Source of the DNA: JACMLD01 sp044227095 | GTDB lineage: Bacteria; Bacteroidota; Bacteroidia; Chitinophagales; Chitinophagaceae | Direction: 5' to 3' | Assembly (NCBI GenBank): GCA_044227095.1 | Contig: JBGAFV010000001.1 | Location: 4,154,001-4,218,000, forward strand | DNA: 64,000 nt | In this document: piece after piece, positions 15,495 through 24,064 of the stretch | Position numbering within the stretch: position 1 is the first letter of the stretch | Layout: each line of letters starts with the position of its first letter | Position numbers and translations under genes: made by a program | Notes under the pieces: model-generated | What the model was told of the DNA's origin: nothing | What the model saw: the letters and a program-made list of their open reading frames with translations, nothing else | Database searches by the model: none

Positions 15495-17054
15495 ATGCCC
15501 AACAGATCAACCGACGCACTATTTCAACTTGTTAAATCGCTGGAAAAGAGCGAAAAGCGCAATTTTAAGCTCTATGTGGGCAGAAACACCGGTGGTGAAG
15601 ACCTTAAAGTAGTGCAATTGTTTGACGCTCTTGACAAAATGGAAGTCTACGATGAAGAACAACTACTGAAAAAAACACCGGGCATTAAAAAGCAACAACT
15701 TTCTAACAGCAAGGCCCATTTATACCGCCAGATACTTGCAAGCCTTCGTTTAATTAAACACGAAGACAATATTGATATTCAGTTGCACGAACAAATGGAC
15801 TATGCCCGCATTCTCTACAACAAAGGTTTATATCACCAGAGTTTGAGGATACTGGACAAAATGAAAGAACTGGCCCGTGAAAACCACCAGTTTACTTACC
15901 TGCAACAAGTTGTTTTTTTAGAAAAGAAAATTGAAGCGCTGCACATTACACGAAGTATGCAGGACAGGGCAGAGCGACTGGCTTCCGAAGCGGATGAAGT
16001 AACGGATAGATTAATGCAGATAAGCAAGCTTTCAAATCTTTCGTTGTTATTGTACAGTTGGTATATTAAAAACGGCCACGCAAGAAATAAGAATGATGAA
16101 GCGGCGGTACAAAAGTTTTTTGATGACCACTTCCCTACTCATGCAAAATCGCCGCATGGGTTTTATGAAAAACTCTATTTATACCAGAGTTACTCATGGT
16201 ATGGATTTATACGCCAGGATTTTTTGATGTATTACCGATATACACAAAAATGGGTTGATCTTTTCAGGGATTATCCTTTTATGGTTGATATAGAAACCTC
16301 TCATTACATAAAAGGGCTGCACAATTTGTTAGGCGCTCATTTTGATTTGCAGAATTACGATCGCTTTAATGAAGTGTTGCAGCAGTTTGAAAAATTTACC
16401 CATACCAATATTGTTGAAGAGAATGAAAACAACCAGATACAATGTTTTGTGTATTTCAGCACAGCATTAATCAATAAACATTTTATTGAAGGCTCGTTTT
16501 CCGAAGGAATAAAAATTATTCCGGGCATAGTAGAGAAACTGCGTGAGTATGAAATTTATCTCGACAGGCACCGCATTCTTGTATTCTATTACAAAATAGC
16601 CTGTCTGTATTTTGGAAGCGGTAGCAATGAAAAAGCAATTGACTATCTTAATAAAATCATCAACTGGAAAGTTGATCTGCGTACCGATTTGCAATGCTAT
16701 GCGCGACTGCTGCATTTAATTGCACACTACGAACTTGGTAACTATGATTTGCTGGAATACCTTACCAAATCTGTTTACCGCTTTATGGCCAAGATGGAAA
16801 ACCTTAGCGTGGTAGAAGAAGAAATGTTTAAGTTCCTGCGCAATTCTTTTCGCTTAAGTCCAAGGCAATTGCCGGGTGCTTTTCAAAAACTGCTTGACAT
16901 TGTGAAGAAGTATGAACGCAACCGTTTTGAAACCCGGGCATTTGCGTACTTAGATATTATTTCGTGGCTGGAAAGTAAGGTTAAAAAAATTCCGGTGCAG
17001 GATGTTATTCATGAACGCTATCTTGAAAGACAAAAAGCGAAGAAGCATGGGTGA
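15495..17054 (+). CDS. Unrecognised helical (TPR-like) protein
   Basis: 519 residues from the ATG at 15495; an upstream TTG at 15477 is in frame but less likely. No signal peptide or membrane segment. The sequence is almost entirely helical with paired helices and aromatic positions (YARILYNKGLYHQSLRIL, YFGSGSNEKAIDYLNKII) that resemble tetratricopeptide-type repeats. The N-terminus MPNRSTDALFQLVKSLEKSE is charged. It is divergent from leuA and ends at a shared terminator with xylA, so it is probably a single-gene unit. No function can be assigned; a scaffold or protein-interaction role is a guess. Confidence 0.8.
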   Translation: MPNRSTDALFQLVKSLEKSEKRNFKLYVGRNTGGEDLKVVQLFDALDKMEVYDEEQLLKKTPGIKKQQLSNSKAHLYRQILASLRLIKHEDNIDIQLHEQMDYARILYNKGLYHQSLRILDKMKELARENHQFTYLQQVVFLEKKIEALHITRSMQDRAERLASEADEVTDRLMQISKLSNLSLLLYSWYIKNGHARNKNDEAAVQKFFDDHFPTHAKSPHGFYEKLYLYQSYSWYGFIRQDFLMYYRYTQKWVDLFRDYPFMVDIETSHYIKGLHNLLGAHFDLQNYDRFNEVLQQFEKFTHTNIVEENENNQIQCFVYFSTALINKHFIEGSFSEGIKIIPGIVEKLREYEIYLDRHRILVFYYKIACLYFGSGSNEKAIDYLNKIINWKVDLRTDLQCYARLLHLIAHYELGNYDLLEYLTKSVYRFMAKMENLSVVEEEMFKFLRNSFRLSPRQLPGAFQKLLDIVKKYERNRFETRAFAYLDIISWLESKVKKIPVQDVIHERYLERQKAKKHG

Positions 17055-17098
17055 TTCGGATTTGAATGCTAATACAAGTCCGGAGCCATTTAAAACAA

Positions 17099-17130
17099 AA
17101 AAGTGAGCCATTTTTAAACGACTCACTTTT
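17099..17130. terminator. Bidirectional terminator between the 15495 gene and xylA
   Basis: Arms AAAAGTGAG (17099-17107) and CTCACTTTT (17122-17130) around a 14-base loop, with A-rich and T-rich flanks on both sides. It lies between convergent genes and can serve both. Confidence 0.8.
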
Positions 17131-17147
17131 GAAAGTATGTATTCTAT

Positions 17148-18476
17148 TTAAATAAACCTGTTTATTATATTTTCCAAATGCTCTTGTCTTCCACTTTTCG
17201 TAGCTGGTTCTCCGTTAGCTGCTGCAAGATCACGCAGTTCTTCAAGCGTTAGTTTGCCTGCTTCATAATCTTTTCCTTTGCCGGAATCGAATGAAGCATA
17301 CCTGTCTTTCCTGATTTTTTTATACTCTGATTTTTGAAGTACGTTGTCTGCAATTACCAATGACCTGGCAAAACAATCAATGCCTCCTATATGTGCGTAA
17401 AACAAATCTTCCATATCGGTAGAGTTTCTTCTGCGTTTGGCATCAAAATTAATACCTCCGCCCTGGAAACCGCCTGCTTCAAGAATTACCAGCATTGCTT
17501 CTGTCAGTTCATTAAGGTTATTAGGAAACTGATCTGTATCCCATCCATTTTGATAGTCTCCGCGGTTAGCATCCATAGAACCTAAAACGCCGGCATCTGC
17601 TGCTACCTGCAGTTCATGCTGGAATGTATGGCCTGCAAGTGTAGCGTGGTTTACTTCAATATTAATTTTAAAATCTTTCAGCAAATCAAACTGGCGAAGG
17701 AACCCAATTACAGTAGCGCAATCATAATCGTATTGGTGTTTGCTTGGTTCGCATGGTTTGGGTTCAATAAAGAAAGTTCCTTTAAAACCATTTTTGCGGG
17801 CATAATCTACTGCAGTATGCAGGAAGCGGGCCATATGCTCCTGCTCTCTTTTCATATCTGTATTCAGCAAACTCATATAGCCCTCACGGCCACCCCAGAA
17901 TACATAATTTTCTCCTTTTAGTTCAATTGTTGCGTCTAATGCAGCTTTTACCTGCGCAGCGCCATGTGTTAACACAGCAAAATCCGGATTGGTAGCCGCA
18001 CCATTCATATAACGGCGATGAGAAAATAAATTTGCGGTGCCCCAGAGCAGTTTAACGCCACTTGCTTTCTGTTTATCTTTTGCATAATCAACCAATGCCT
18101 GCAAACGTTTCTCATTGTCTGCAACATTGTTTGTATAGTCTACTACATCCACATCGTGAAAGCAATAGTAAGGCAGGTTTAGTTTTGTAAAAAACTCAAA
18201 CGCCGCATCCATTTTATCTTTTGCACGGCCTACTGCATCAGCTTTTTCATTCCATGAATAAATATGTGTGGGTTCACCAAAAGGATCGCCGCCATTGCCA
18301 ACAAACGAATGCCAGTATGCAACAGCCAAACGCAGATGTTCCTTCATGGTTTTTCCTGCAACTACTTTATTTTCGTCGTACCACCTGTACGCAAGCGGAT
18401 TGTCTGATTGCGGCCCTTCATATTTTACCTGGCCTATACCTTTAAAAAATTCTTTGTCGCCTGTAACTATTGCCAT
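17148..18476 (-). CDS. xylA: Xylose isomerase
   Basis: Converts D-xylose to D-xylulose using two divalent metals. Signatures: CFHDVDVVDY with the catalytic His-Asp pair, YVFWGGREGYM, IEPKPCEPSKHQYDYD, and VNHATLAGHTF, which hold metal ligands. At 442 residues with an N-terminal extension before the barrel it is a class II enzyme. It follows xylB after a 126-base gap containing an inverted repeat, and ends at a bidirectional terminator. Confidence 0.97.
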   Translation of the reverse strand: MAIVTGDKEFFKGIGQVKYEGPQSDNPLAYRWYDENKVVAGKTMKEHLRLAVAYWHSFVGNGGDPFGEPTHIYSWNEKADAVGRAKDKMDAAFEFFTKLNLPYYCFHDVDVVDYTNNVADNEKRLQALVDYAKDKQKASGVKLLWGTANLFSHRRYMNGAATNPDFAVLTHGAAQVKAALDATIELKGENYVFWGGREGYMSLLNTDMKREQEHMARFLHTAVDYARKNGFKGTFFIEPKPCEPSKHQYDYDCATVIGFLRQFDLLKDFKINIEVNHATLAGHTFQHELQVAADAGVLGSMDANRGDYQNGWDTDQFPNNLNELTEAMLVILEAGGFQGGGINFDAKRRRNSTDMEDLFYAHIGGIDCFARSLVIADNVLQKSEYKKIRKDRYASFDSGKGKDYEAGKLTLEELRDLAAANGEPATKSGRQEHLENIINRFI

Positions 18477-18540
18477 AGCATGGGTTATTTGTTTGATTAA
18501 AAATAAAACTTCGTTTTGATGGAATACAGATTTTTATGAT

Positions 18541-18572
18541 GGTTATGTAAGATATTAAGTAATTACATAGCC
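18541..18572. promoter_or_regulatory. Inverted repeat between xylB and xylA
   Basis: GGTTATGTAA and TTACATAGCC pair at 9 of 10 positions around a 12-base centre. It lies 65 bases before the xylA start. It could be an intercistronic mRNA hairpin or a regulator site; it differs in sequence from the xylB upstream palindrome. Confidence 0.4.
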
Positions 18573-18602
18573 TTAATAAAAAATCATAATTATCTCTGCA
18601 TT

Positions 18603-20084
18603 CTATTTTAATTGTTTTAGCAACAACGCCTTCCATTCTTTATACAAGCTATCATAAAGATCTGCAGAACGAGGTTCAATCAGTTTTAAAGGTTTGGCAT
18701 TGCTGAATGCTTCCTTAGCATTTTTATAGATGCCTGCGCCTATACCAGCTCCTATAGATGCACCTACGCTTCCATCGCAATCATACAATTCTACAGGCGT
18801 ATTGGTTACATCTACAAATGCCTGGGCAAAGACATCGCTTAAAAACAAATTGGCCTTTCCTGCACGAATTACTTTAGGGCTCATTCCATTCTCTCGCATA
18901 ATATCAAGCCCGTACCTGAAGGAAAAAGCAATGCCTTCCTGTGCTGCACGAATAATATGTGCCTGTGAATGCATGTTCAGGTCTATGCCATGAAATTGTG
19001 CACCAATCATTTTATTGTTCAGCATACGCTCTGCACCATTTCCAAAAGGCAGTATTTGCAAACCTTCCGATCCTGGTTGTATACCTGCTGCTGCATTATT
19101 CATGTTTTTATAATCCGCTGCCGGAGAAAATACATTTTTAACCCAACGGTTTAAAATACCTGTTCCATTAATGCAAAGTAATACACCCGTTCTTATTTTA
19201 TCAGTTTCATAATTTACATGGGCAAAAGTATTTACCCGAGATTGCGGATCATAAGTAAGCGCATCACTTACGCCATATATAACGCCAGATGTTCCGGCAG
19301 TAGCAGCTACTTCTCCCGCCTCAAGCACATTTAATGACAAGGCATTGTTGGGTTGATCTCCTGCTTTGTAAGTAACCGGTATTCCGGCTGTAAGTGATAA
19401 TAAAGAGGCAACTGCATTGGTAACTTTTCCATGTGCAGAAAACACAGGCTGAATATCTGGAATAAGTTCTTTATTAAAACCAAAATAGCTGAAGACATCT
19501 TCTGACAGCTTATTGGTTTTAAAATCCCAGAAAATACCTTCGGAGAGAGAAGAAATGCTAGTGTTGATTTCGCCGGTTAGCTTCATTGCTATAAAATCTC
19601 CGGGCAACATTATCTTGTAAGCTTTCTTGTAAACATCGGGCTCATTTGCTTTAACCCACGCAAGTTTGGATGCAGTAAAATTGCCGGGAGAGTTTAGCAA
19701 ATGTAGCAGCGCTTTATCCTGGCCAATGGCTTTTGAAGCTTCGTTGCCAATATCAACTGCACGGCTATCGCACCAGATAATAGAATTTCGGAGCACTTGT
19801 TGTTTTTCATCCACCATAACAAGCCCGTGCATTTGATATGCTATACCAATTGCACCAATATCTTTTGGATTATACTTTCCGCTTGCATTGGCTTTTAAAA
19901 CAGCATGCTGTACATGCTGCCACCACATGTCTGGCGATTGTTCTGCCCAGCCTGGGTTAACCGCTATTATACCAGTTTCGGTATCGTCGGGAAATTGCGC
20001 CGAAACAACGCAAAGCCCTGTTTGTGCATTTGTAACTGAAACTTTTATAGAAGATGTACCTATGTCTATACCCAGCAGTAGCAT
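18603..20084 (-). CDS. xylB: Xylulokinase
   Basis: FGGY-family kinase phosphorylating D-xylulose to xylulose 5-phosphate. The N-terminal ATPase-fold start LLLGIDIGTSSIKVSV, AWVKANEPDVYKK, and TAGTSGVIYG in the second domain are typical. Its 493 residues match the family. The ATG at 20084 is preceded by a 149-base divergent region shared with an AraC-type regulator. Together with xylA it takes xylose into the pentose phosphate pathway; no xylose transporter lies next to it. Confidence 0.95.
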   Translation of the reverse strand: MLLLGIDIGTSSIKVSVTNAQTGLCVVSAQFPDDTETGIIAVNPGWAEQSPDMWWQHVQHAVLKANASGKYNPKDIGAIGIAYQMHGLVMVDEKQQVLRNSIIWCDSRAVDIGNEASKAIGQDKALLHLLNSPGNFTASKLAWVKANEPDVYKKAYKIMLPGDFIAMKLTGEINTSISSLSEGIFWDFKTNKLSEDVFSYFGFNKELIPDIQPVFSAHGKVTNAVASLLSLTAGIPVTYKAGDQPNNALSLNVLEAGEVAATAGTSGVIYGVSDALTYDPQSRVNTFAHVNYETDKIRTGVLLCINGTGILNRWVKNVFSPAADYKNMNNAAAGIQPGSEGLQILPFGNGAERMLNNKMIGAQFHGIDLNMHSQAHIIRAAQEGIAFSFRYGLDIMRENGMSPKVIRAGKANLFLSDVFAQAFVDVTNTPVELYDCDGSVGASIGAGIGAGIYKNAKEAFSNAKPLKLIEPRSADLYDSLYKEWKALLLKQLK

Positions 20085-20130
20085 ATTGGCAGCAGCGTTT
20101 TAAATAACAAATCTATTGAAACGTAAAATT

Positions 20131-20161
20131 AAGGTTGCAGTTTGCCTGTAACTGCAACTTT
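20131..20161. promoter_or_regulatory. Palindrome between xylB and the AraC-type regulator
   Basis: GTTGCAGTT (20134-20142) and AACTGCAAC (20150-20158) form a perfect 9-bp inverted repeat around 7 bases, extended imperfectly by AAG/CTT. It is 50 bases upstream of xylB and 76 bases upstream of the regulator, next to a TAATTTTA element resembling a -7 box on the minus strand. Likely operator for the adjacent regulator (inference). Confidence 0.55.
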
Positions 20162-20233
20162 ATTTTCAAAAAATGAAACTATTTTAACATAAATTGCAAT
20201 TTAATCGTCAAAATTTGCTTAAGATAGTTTAGT

Positions 20234-21094
20234 ATGAAGCCGTTTATTGAAAAACTCCCCCTAACAGAAGATACTTCTTTTCTGGCAAAATCATTTTCCA
20301 CGCCTCATTTTGAAGTTCCCTGGCACCAGCATATTGAACATGAATTAATTTGTTTTAAAGAGGGTGAAGGCGCTAGTTATATCGGCAATTATATAGGCGA
20401 CTTTGCTGCAGGTGATATTTTTTTCCTGGGTTCCAATTTACCCCATACTTTTCAAAAAGCTGAAAAAAATCTATTTACCAGCGCAGTTGTTGTTCAGTTT
20501 AAAGAAAATTTTTGGGGCGATAATTTTATGCAGATGCCCGAGAGCCGGCTAATAAAAAATCTTTTTGAAACTGCTGCGCATGGACTTAAGATTGGCGATA
20601 AAAGCAGGCCAAAGCTCGCTGCAATGATTAGGCAACTGGAAAAATCAAAAGGATTTGAAAGAATTATACAATTATGTAACTGTCTTTTGCTGATTGCTGA
20701 ACAGCAGGATTACACCATATTGTCAACCCAGGAAATAAAAGCATTCAATTCCAAGAATAAAGAGCGGATTGATAAAATACTGCAATACACCATAGATTAT
20801 TTTCAGGAACCGGTAACGCTTGAAGATGTAGCAAAAAGTGTATCGATGAGTGTGCCGGCATTTTGCAGTTATTTTAAAAAGAGCACAAAAAAAACTTATA
20901 TCGATTTTTTAAACGAAGTACGTGTTGGTTATGCATGCAAGCAACTGATAGATACACAAAATAATATTGCTTCTATTTGTTACGATAGTGGCTTTAATAC
21001 CCTTGCCAATTTTAATAAACAGTTTTTAAAAGTAAAAAACCTTACTCCATCGGGTTACAGAAAAAATTTTATGAACAGGGAGCGTTTTAACTGA
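20234..21094 (+). CDS. AraC-family transcriptional regulator, probably of xylose genes
   Basis: 286 residues. The N-terminal half is a cupin ligand-binding domain (HFEVPWHQHIEHELICFKEGEG, then GDIFFLGSNLPHTF). The C-terminal 100 residues hold two helix-turn-helix motifs of the AraC/XylS type (VTLEDVAKSVSMSVPAFCSYFKK and NIASICYDSGFNTLANFNKQF, ending TPSGYRKNF). It is divergent from xylBA with a palindromic site between them, so it probably controls xylBA in response to a sugar. Assignment to xylose is by position only. Confidence 0.85.
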   Translation: MKPFIEKLPLTEDTSFLAKSFSTPHFEVPWHQHIEHELICFKEGEGASYIGNYIGDFAAGDIFFLGSNLPHTFQKAEKNLFTSAVVVQFKENFWGDNFMQMPESRLIKNLFETAAHGLKIGDKSRPKLAAMIRQLEKSKGFERIIQLCNCLLLIAEQQDYTILSTQEIKAFNSKNKERIDKILQYTIDYFQEPVTLEDVAKSVSMSVPAFCSYFKKSTKKTYIDFLNEVRVGYACKQLIDTQNNIASICYDSGFNTLANFNKQFLKVKNLTPSGYRKNFMNRERFN

Positions 21095-21102
21095 GATAAT
21101 TA

Positions 21103-21768
21103 TTATTCAAAACCACTGGAAATTTGAATGAGCTTATTTTTAACAGCGTACATTACAAGTCCCACTCTTGTTTTTACCTGGAACCTTTCACATAAAGCAG
21201 ATTTATAACCGTCAATCATTCTTGAACTAACAGACATGCGTGCCGCTATTTCTTTATAAGTAAGTTCTGAAGATAGCAATTGCAGAAATGTTTTTTCTTT
21301 TTCGGTAAGAATAATTTCTTTTTTATCGTCGCCCGCACTGTGTTGAAGGCCACTTATAATTTTTCCTGAAATAACTTCGGGAAGATAAAAATCGTTTTTA
21401 ATAACAGCATCCAATGCTAATTTTAATTCTTCAGGCTCCATGGTTTTAAGTATATAACCTTTGGCACCGAGTTTCAAAATCTTAATAATAACTTCTTCAT
21501 CGTTAAGCATAGAAAGGGCAAGCACTTTTACTATAGGATAATTCCTGTGCAGCCAGGATGTGGTATCGTAACCATTGCCATTGGGCATGTTAATATCCAT
21601 AAGAACAATATCGGGCAAACCAACTTCAGTTATTTTTTTCTTTAGATCGTTGCCATTATCTACTTCAAAGAAAATAGTGTATCCCTCAAAAGAATTGATT
21701 AGCCTAGTGAGTGCTTTTCTTACCAGTATATGATCATCTGCAATAGCTATCTTATACTTTCTTGGCAT
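21103..21768 (-). CDS. Response regulator, NarL/LuxR type
   Basis: 221 residues. Receiver domain 1-125: acidic pocket IADDH, phosphorylated Asp in IVLMDINMPNGNG (near 58), Lys in GAKGYILKTMEPEE. C-terminal LuxR-type helix-turn-helix: LTEKEKTFLQLLSSELTYKEIAARMSVSSRMIDGYKSALCERF. It lies 27 bases after the histidine kinase gene and is probably its partner. Targets are unknown. The gene is convergent with the AraC-type regulator, only 8 bases apart, without a visible terminator. Confidence 0.9.
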   Translation of the reverse strand: MPRKYKIAIADDHILVRKALTRLINSFEGYTIFFEVDNGNDLKKKITEVGLPDIVLMDINMPNGNGYDTTSWLHRNYPIVKVLALSMLNDEEVIIKILKLGAKGYILKTMEPEELKLALDAVIKNDFYLPEVISGKIISGLQHSAGDDKKEIILTEKEKTFLQLLSSELTYKEIAARMSVSSRMIDGYKSALCERFQVKTRVGLVMYAVKNKLIQISSGFE

Positions 21769-21795
21769 GGAGAAGGGATTATCTAAAATATGTTA

Positions 21796-22581
21796 TTACA
21801 CTGGCTGACTACCTTTGATAAATGCAGGAATTTCAATTATAGTTTTTGTGCCTTTGCCGGGCTGACTGATAATTGATATCTGGCCTCCTATAAGTTTTGC
21901 GCGGTTCACCATGCTTGTAAGGCCAATGCCCCTGCTGGAAGAAGGTTGCTGCATGGCTTCTTTAACGTCAAAACCTTTTCCATCGTCTGTAAAAGTAAAA
22001 ATTATCCTATTTTCTTTATAAATCAAGTCGGCGTTAATATTCTGGGCTTTCGAATGTTTAATAATATTATTCAGAACTTCCTGTATAATCCTGAAAAGGA
22101 AAATTTCATTGCCGGGGTTAATCTGAAACTCAACATCGGCATAGGTAAAAACAGTTTTGAATAAATTGGTTTTTTCAATCTTATCAAGCTCAAATCTTAC
22201 AGCATCAATGATGCCTATTTTTAAAACCCTGTCTGTGTGAAGACTTTTGGACAGATCTGAAATGCTGCTGATAATATGATTTACCATTCCCTTGCTTTCG
22301 CCTATAAATTTTTCTGCCTCCTCTTCTTTTTTAAGCGATATAACAGAAAGTGTAAGTTTTAGTACAGATAACTCCTGTCCAATATTATCGTGTATCTCTT
22401 CAGAAAGGTTTTTTAATATATTTTCCTGTATTTCCAGTCGTGCATTTAAAAGCTCCTGCTGATGCTGGTATTGCCTTCTCCTATAGGCTACCAGCATAGA
22501 AATGATGACACCTACCAGTAGTAAGGCAAGGCAAATACTTGCTATAACGACCCCGACAATTTCCGAATTCTTAATCTGCAT
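21796..22581 (-). CDS. Sensor histidine kinase of the HisKA_3-like class
   Basis: 261 residues from the ATG at 22581 (MQIKNSEIVG), preferred over an upstream in-frame start at 22650 because it gives a clean single membrane segment (VVIASICLALLLVGVIISML) right at the N-terminus. A coiled-coil leads to the phosphoacceptor region NLSEEIHDNIGQELSVLKL, then a HATPase domain with HSKAQNI, DDGKGFD and SSRGIGLTSM. There is no extracellular sensor domain, so signal input may come through the membrane protein encoded just upstream, whose gene overlaps this one by 40 bases. Confidence 0.88.
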   Translation of the reverse strand: MQIKNSEIVGVVIASICLALLLVGVIISMLVAYRRRQYQHQQELLNARLEIQENILKNLSEEIHDNIGQELSVLKLTLSVISLKKEEEAEKFIGESKGMVNHIISSISDLSKSLHTDRVLKIGIIDAVRFELDKIEKTNLFKTVFTYADVEFQINPGNEIFLFRIIQEVLNNIIKHSKAQNINADLIYKENRIIFTFTDDGKGFDVKEAMQQPSSSRGIGLTSMVNRAKLIGGQISIISQPGKGTKTIIEIPAFIKGSQPV

Positions 22582-23192
22582 AAAAACCCAATAGTAAGTG
22601 ACAAGTAAAGTAATATGTTCAAAATATCTGAAACAAATTGCAGGAACCAACTATACTGCCGCATGGTGTGTGCAATAAAATTATTAAGGCCATAAAAAGT
22701 AAACGTGCAAACATCAAAAAACATAACTCCTGTTACAATCCAGAAATAAGGGTTATGCACCAATTTGCCTGTTTCCGGAAACCTGAACAAAGAACTAAAA
22801 TAAAGCACTGAAAATATAACTACAATTACACAACCCAGCATGTAAGTATAGGTATGAAAACCGGTTTTTCCCTGGTAAAAAAATATATTTAATAGAGTAA
22901 TAACCGTATAAAAAATCATAACTGCAATAACCGACTTTTTAATTACTGCACTTTTAAATAACCACCAAAAAAAAGTCAAATAAAAAATGAACTCAAAAAG
23001 TGAAAAGAAATTATACAAAAGATTTGTATTAATATCTTTCAACGAAAGTTTGTCTCCCAGGAATTCAACCACGCATGTCATCAAAAGAAAAAAAGGGAAA
23101 AAAATCAACGGAGGAACACGATTTACTTTTGCTGACAACCCGATTAAACTGGCAAAAAAACTAATTATGATTACTATTAAATACAGGGGCAT
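22542..23192 (-). CDS. Multi-pass membrane protein, possible sensor partner of the kinase
   Basis: 216 residues from the ATG at 23192. About six to seven hydrophobic segments can be counted (LIVIIISFFASLIG, LIFFPFFLLMTCVV, SLFEFIFYLTFFWWLF and others). No known domain recognised. The 3' end overlaps the histidine kinase start by 40 bases, suggesting translational coupling. Since the kinase has only one membrane segment, this protein may be its input module (inference). Confidence 0.75.
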   Translation of the reverse strand: MPLYLIVIIISFFASLIGLSAKVNRVPPLIFFPFFLLMTCVVEFLGDKLSLKDINTNLLYNFFSLFEFIFYLTFFWWLFKSAVIKKSVIAVMIFYTVITLLNIFFYQGKTGFHTYTYMLGCVIVVIFSVLYFSSLFRFPETGKLVHNPYFWIVTGVMFFDVCTFTFYGLNNFIAHTMRQYSWFLQFVSDILNILLYLSLTIGFLCRLRIRKLSGSL

Positions 23193-23230
23193 AATCAAAA
23201 AGGCTAAATACGATGCAACAAGTAAAAATA

Positions 23231-23257
23231 TAAAAAAACCCTGCTACTGCAGGGTTT
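23231..23257 (-). terminator. Intrinsic terminator after the 23285 gene
   Basis: Perfect stem AAACCCTGC / GCAGGGTTT with loop TACT (23236-23257), followed on the minus strand by a T-run. It separates the small gene upstream from the membrane protein-kinase-regulator group. Confidence 0.88.
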
Positions 23258-23284
23258 AAATAATTTAATTTATGGACGGCGCTA

Positions 23285-23788
23285 TCAGATTACTACCATG
23301 CCGTCTTCTTTCCTGTCTACAAGTATGCCAGGGTTATCCCAGTCAAAACCATAAGTTTCCTCATTTGTTCCCGGGCCGCCGCTGGAACAATTAGGGGGAC
23401 AAACACGACCAACATTGAATGCAAGTATCTCTGGTTTACCATTATTGTTTGTATAAATGCTCTTGTCGAATGTAGTGCCGTTTTCGAGCTCTTTTACTTT
23501 TGATGCTACCAAAACAACAGTTTGTCTGCCAATATACTTTACATCGTTTGCTGTATTCTCATCATAAACGCCAAAATACATTTTGATACCATCTGCTCCA
23601 TTTTGTTTTGCTGTTTCAATAAAATTTTGAAGTTCGTCAATACTGTACCATACACTTAAAGAATCTTCTTTACCCAGTTTTTTGGAATTTTGCACCCACC
23701 TTTCTTTCTTGTAATTACCCAACAAAGAATCTACGTGTTTGCTGTTCACAAATTTTCCTGCTTTCTTAACGCCTTTAGTAAATAACAT
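23285..23788 (-). CDS. Unrecognised small protein with a cysteine-containing C-terminal motif
   Basis: 167 residues, no signal peptide, mostly polar. Visible landmarks are WYSIDELQNFIETAKQNG, ADGIKMYFGVYDE and a C-terminal segment VCPPNCSSGG with two cysteines. Composition suggests a soluble alpha/beta protein. It has its own terminator and a 276-base upstream region rich in A/T with an inverted repeat in the 5' UTR. Function unknown; the neighbouring two-component group may or may not be related. Confidence 0.75.
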   Translation of the reverse strand: MLFTKGVKKAGKFVNSKHVDSLLGNYKKERWVQNSKKLGKEDSLSVWYSIDELQNFIETAKQNGADGIKMYFGVYDENTANDVKYIGRQTVVLVASKVKELENGTTFDKSIYTNNNGKPEILAFNVGRVCPPNCSSGGPGTNEETYGFDWDNPGILVDRKEDGMVVI

Positions 23789-23797
23789 AGTGATAAA

Positions 23798-23833
23798 TTT
23801 TGAGGTGGTTGAAAATTAATTTCCATCTCAAAA
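23798..23833 (-). promoter_or_regulatory. Inverted repeat just upstream of the 23285 gene
   Basis: TTTTGAGGTGG and CCATCTCAAAA pair over 11 positions (one G-T) around 14 bases, immediately before the ATG at 23788. It could fold in the 5' UTR and affect translation, or be an operator. The remaining stretch to 24064 is AT-rich with the palindromic TATATATTATAATTATATATA near 23890 and holds no gene. Confidence 0.4.
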
Positions 23834-24064
23834 CTATATCTACAAAAGGCATTTTATACCCGATAAAAGCAATGAATCAATAATTTATATATTATAATTA
23901 TATATAATTAGATAGATCACAATCAATTGCTTTTTTACGCAGTTCTACAATGCATAAAAAAAATAAAAAAATGAATGAATACACGGGAACGACTTCGTAA
24001 AATATTACTCTTTTACTTCGTGTTTATGCAAACAACTATCTTGTTAACTTGTTGATTTAGCGGC

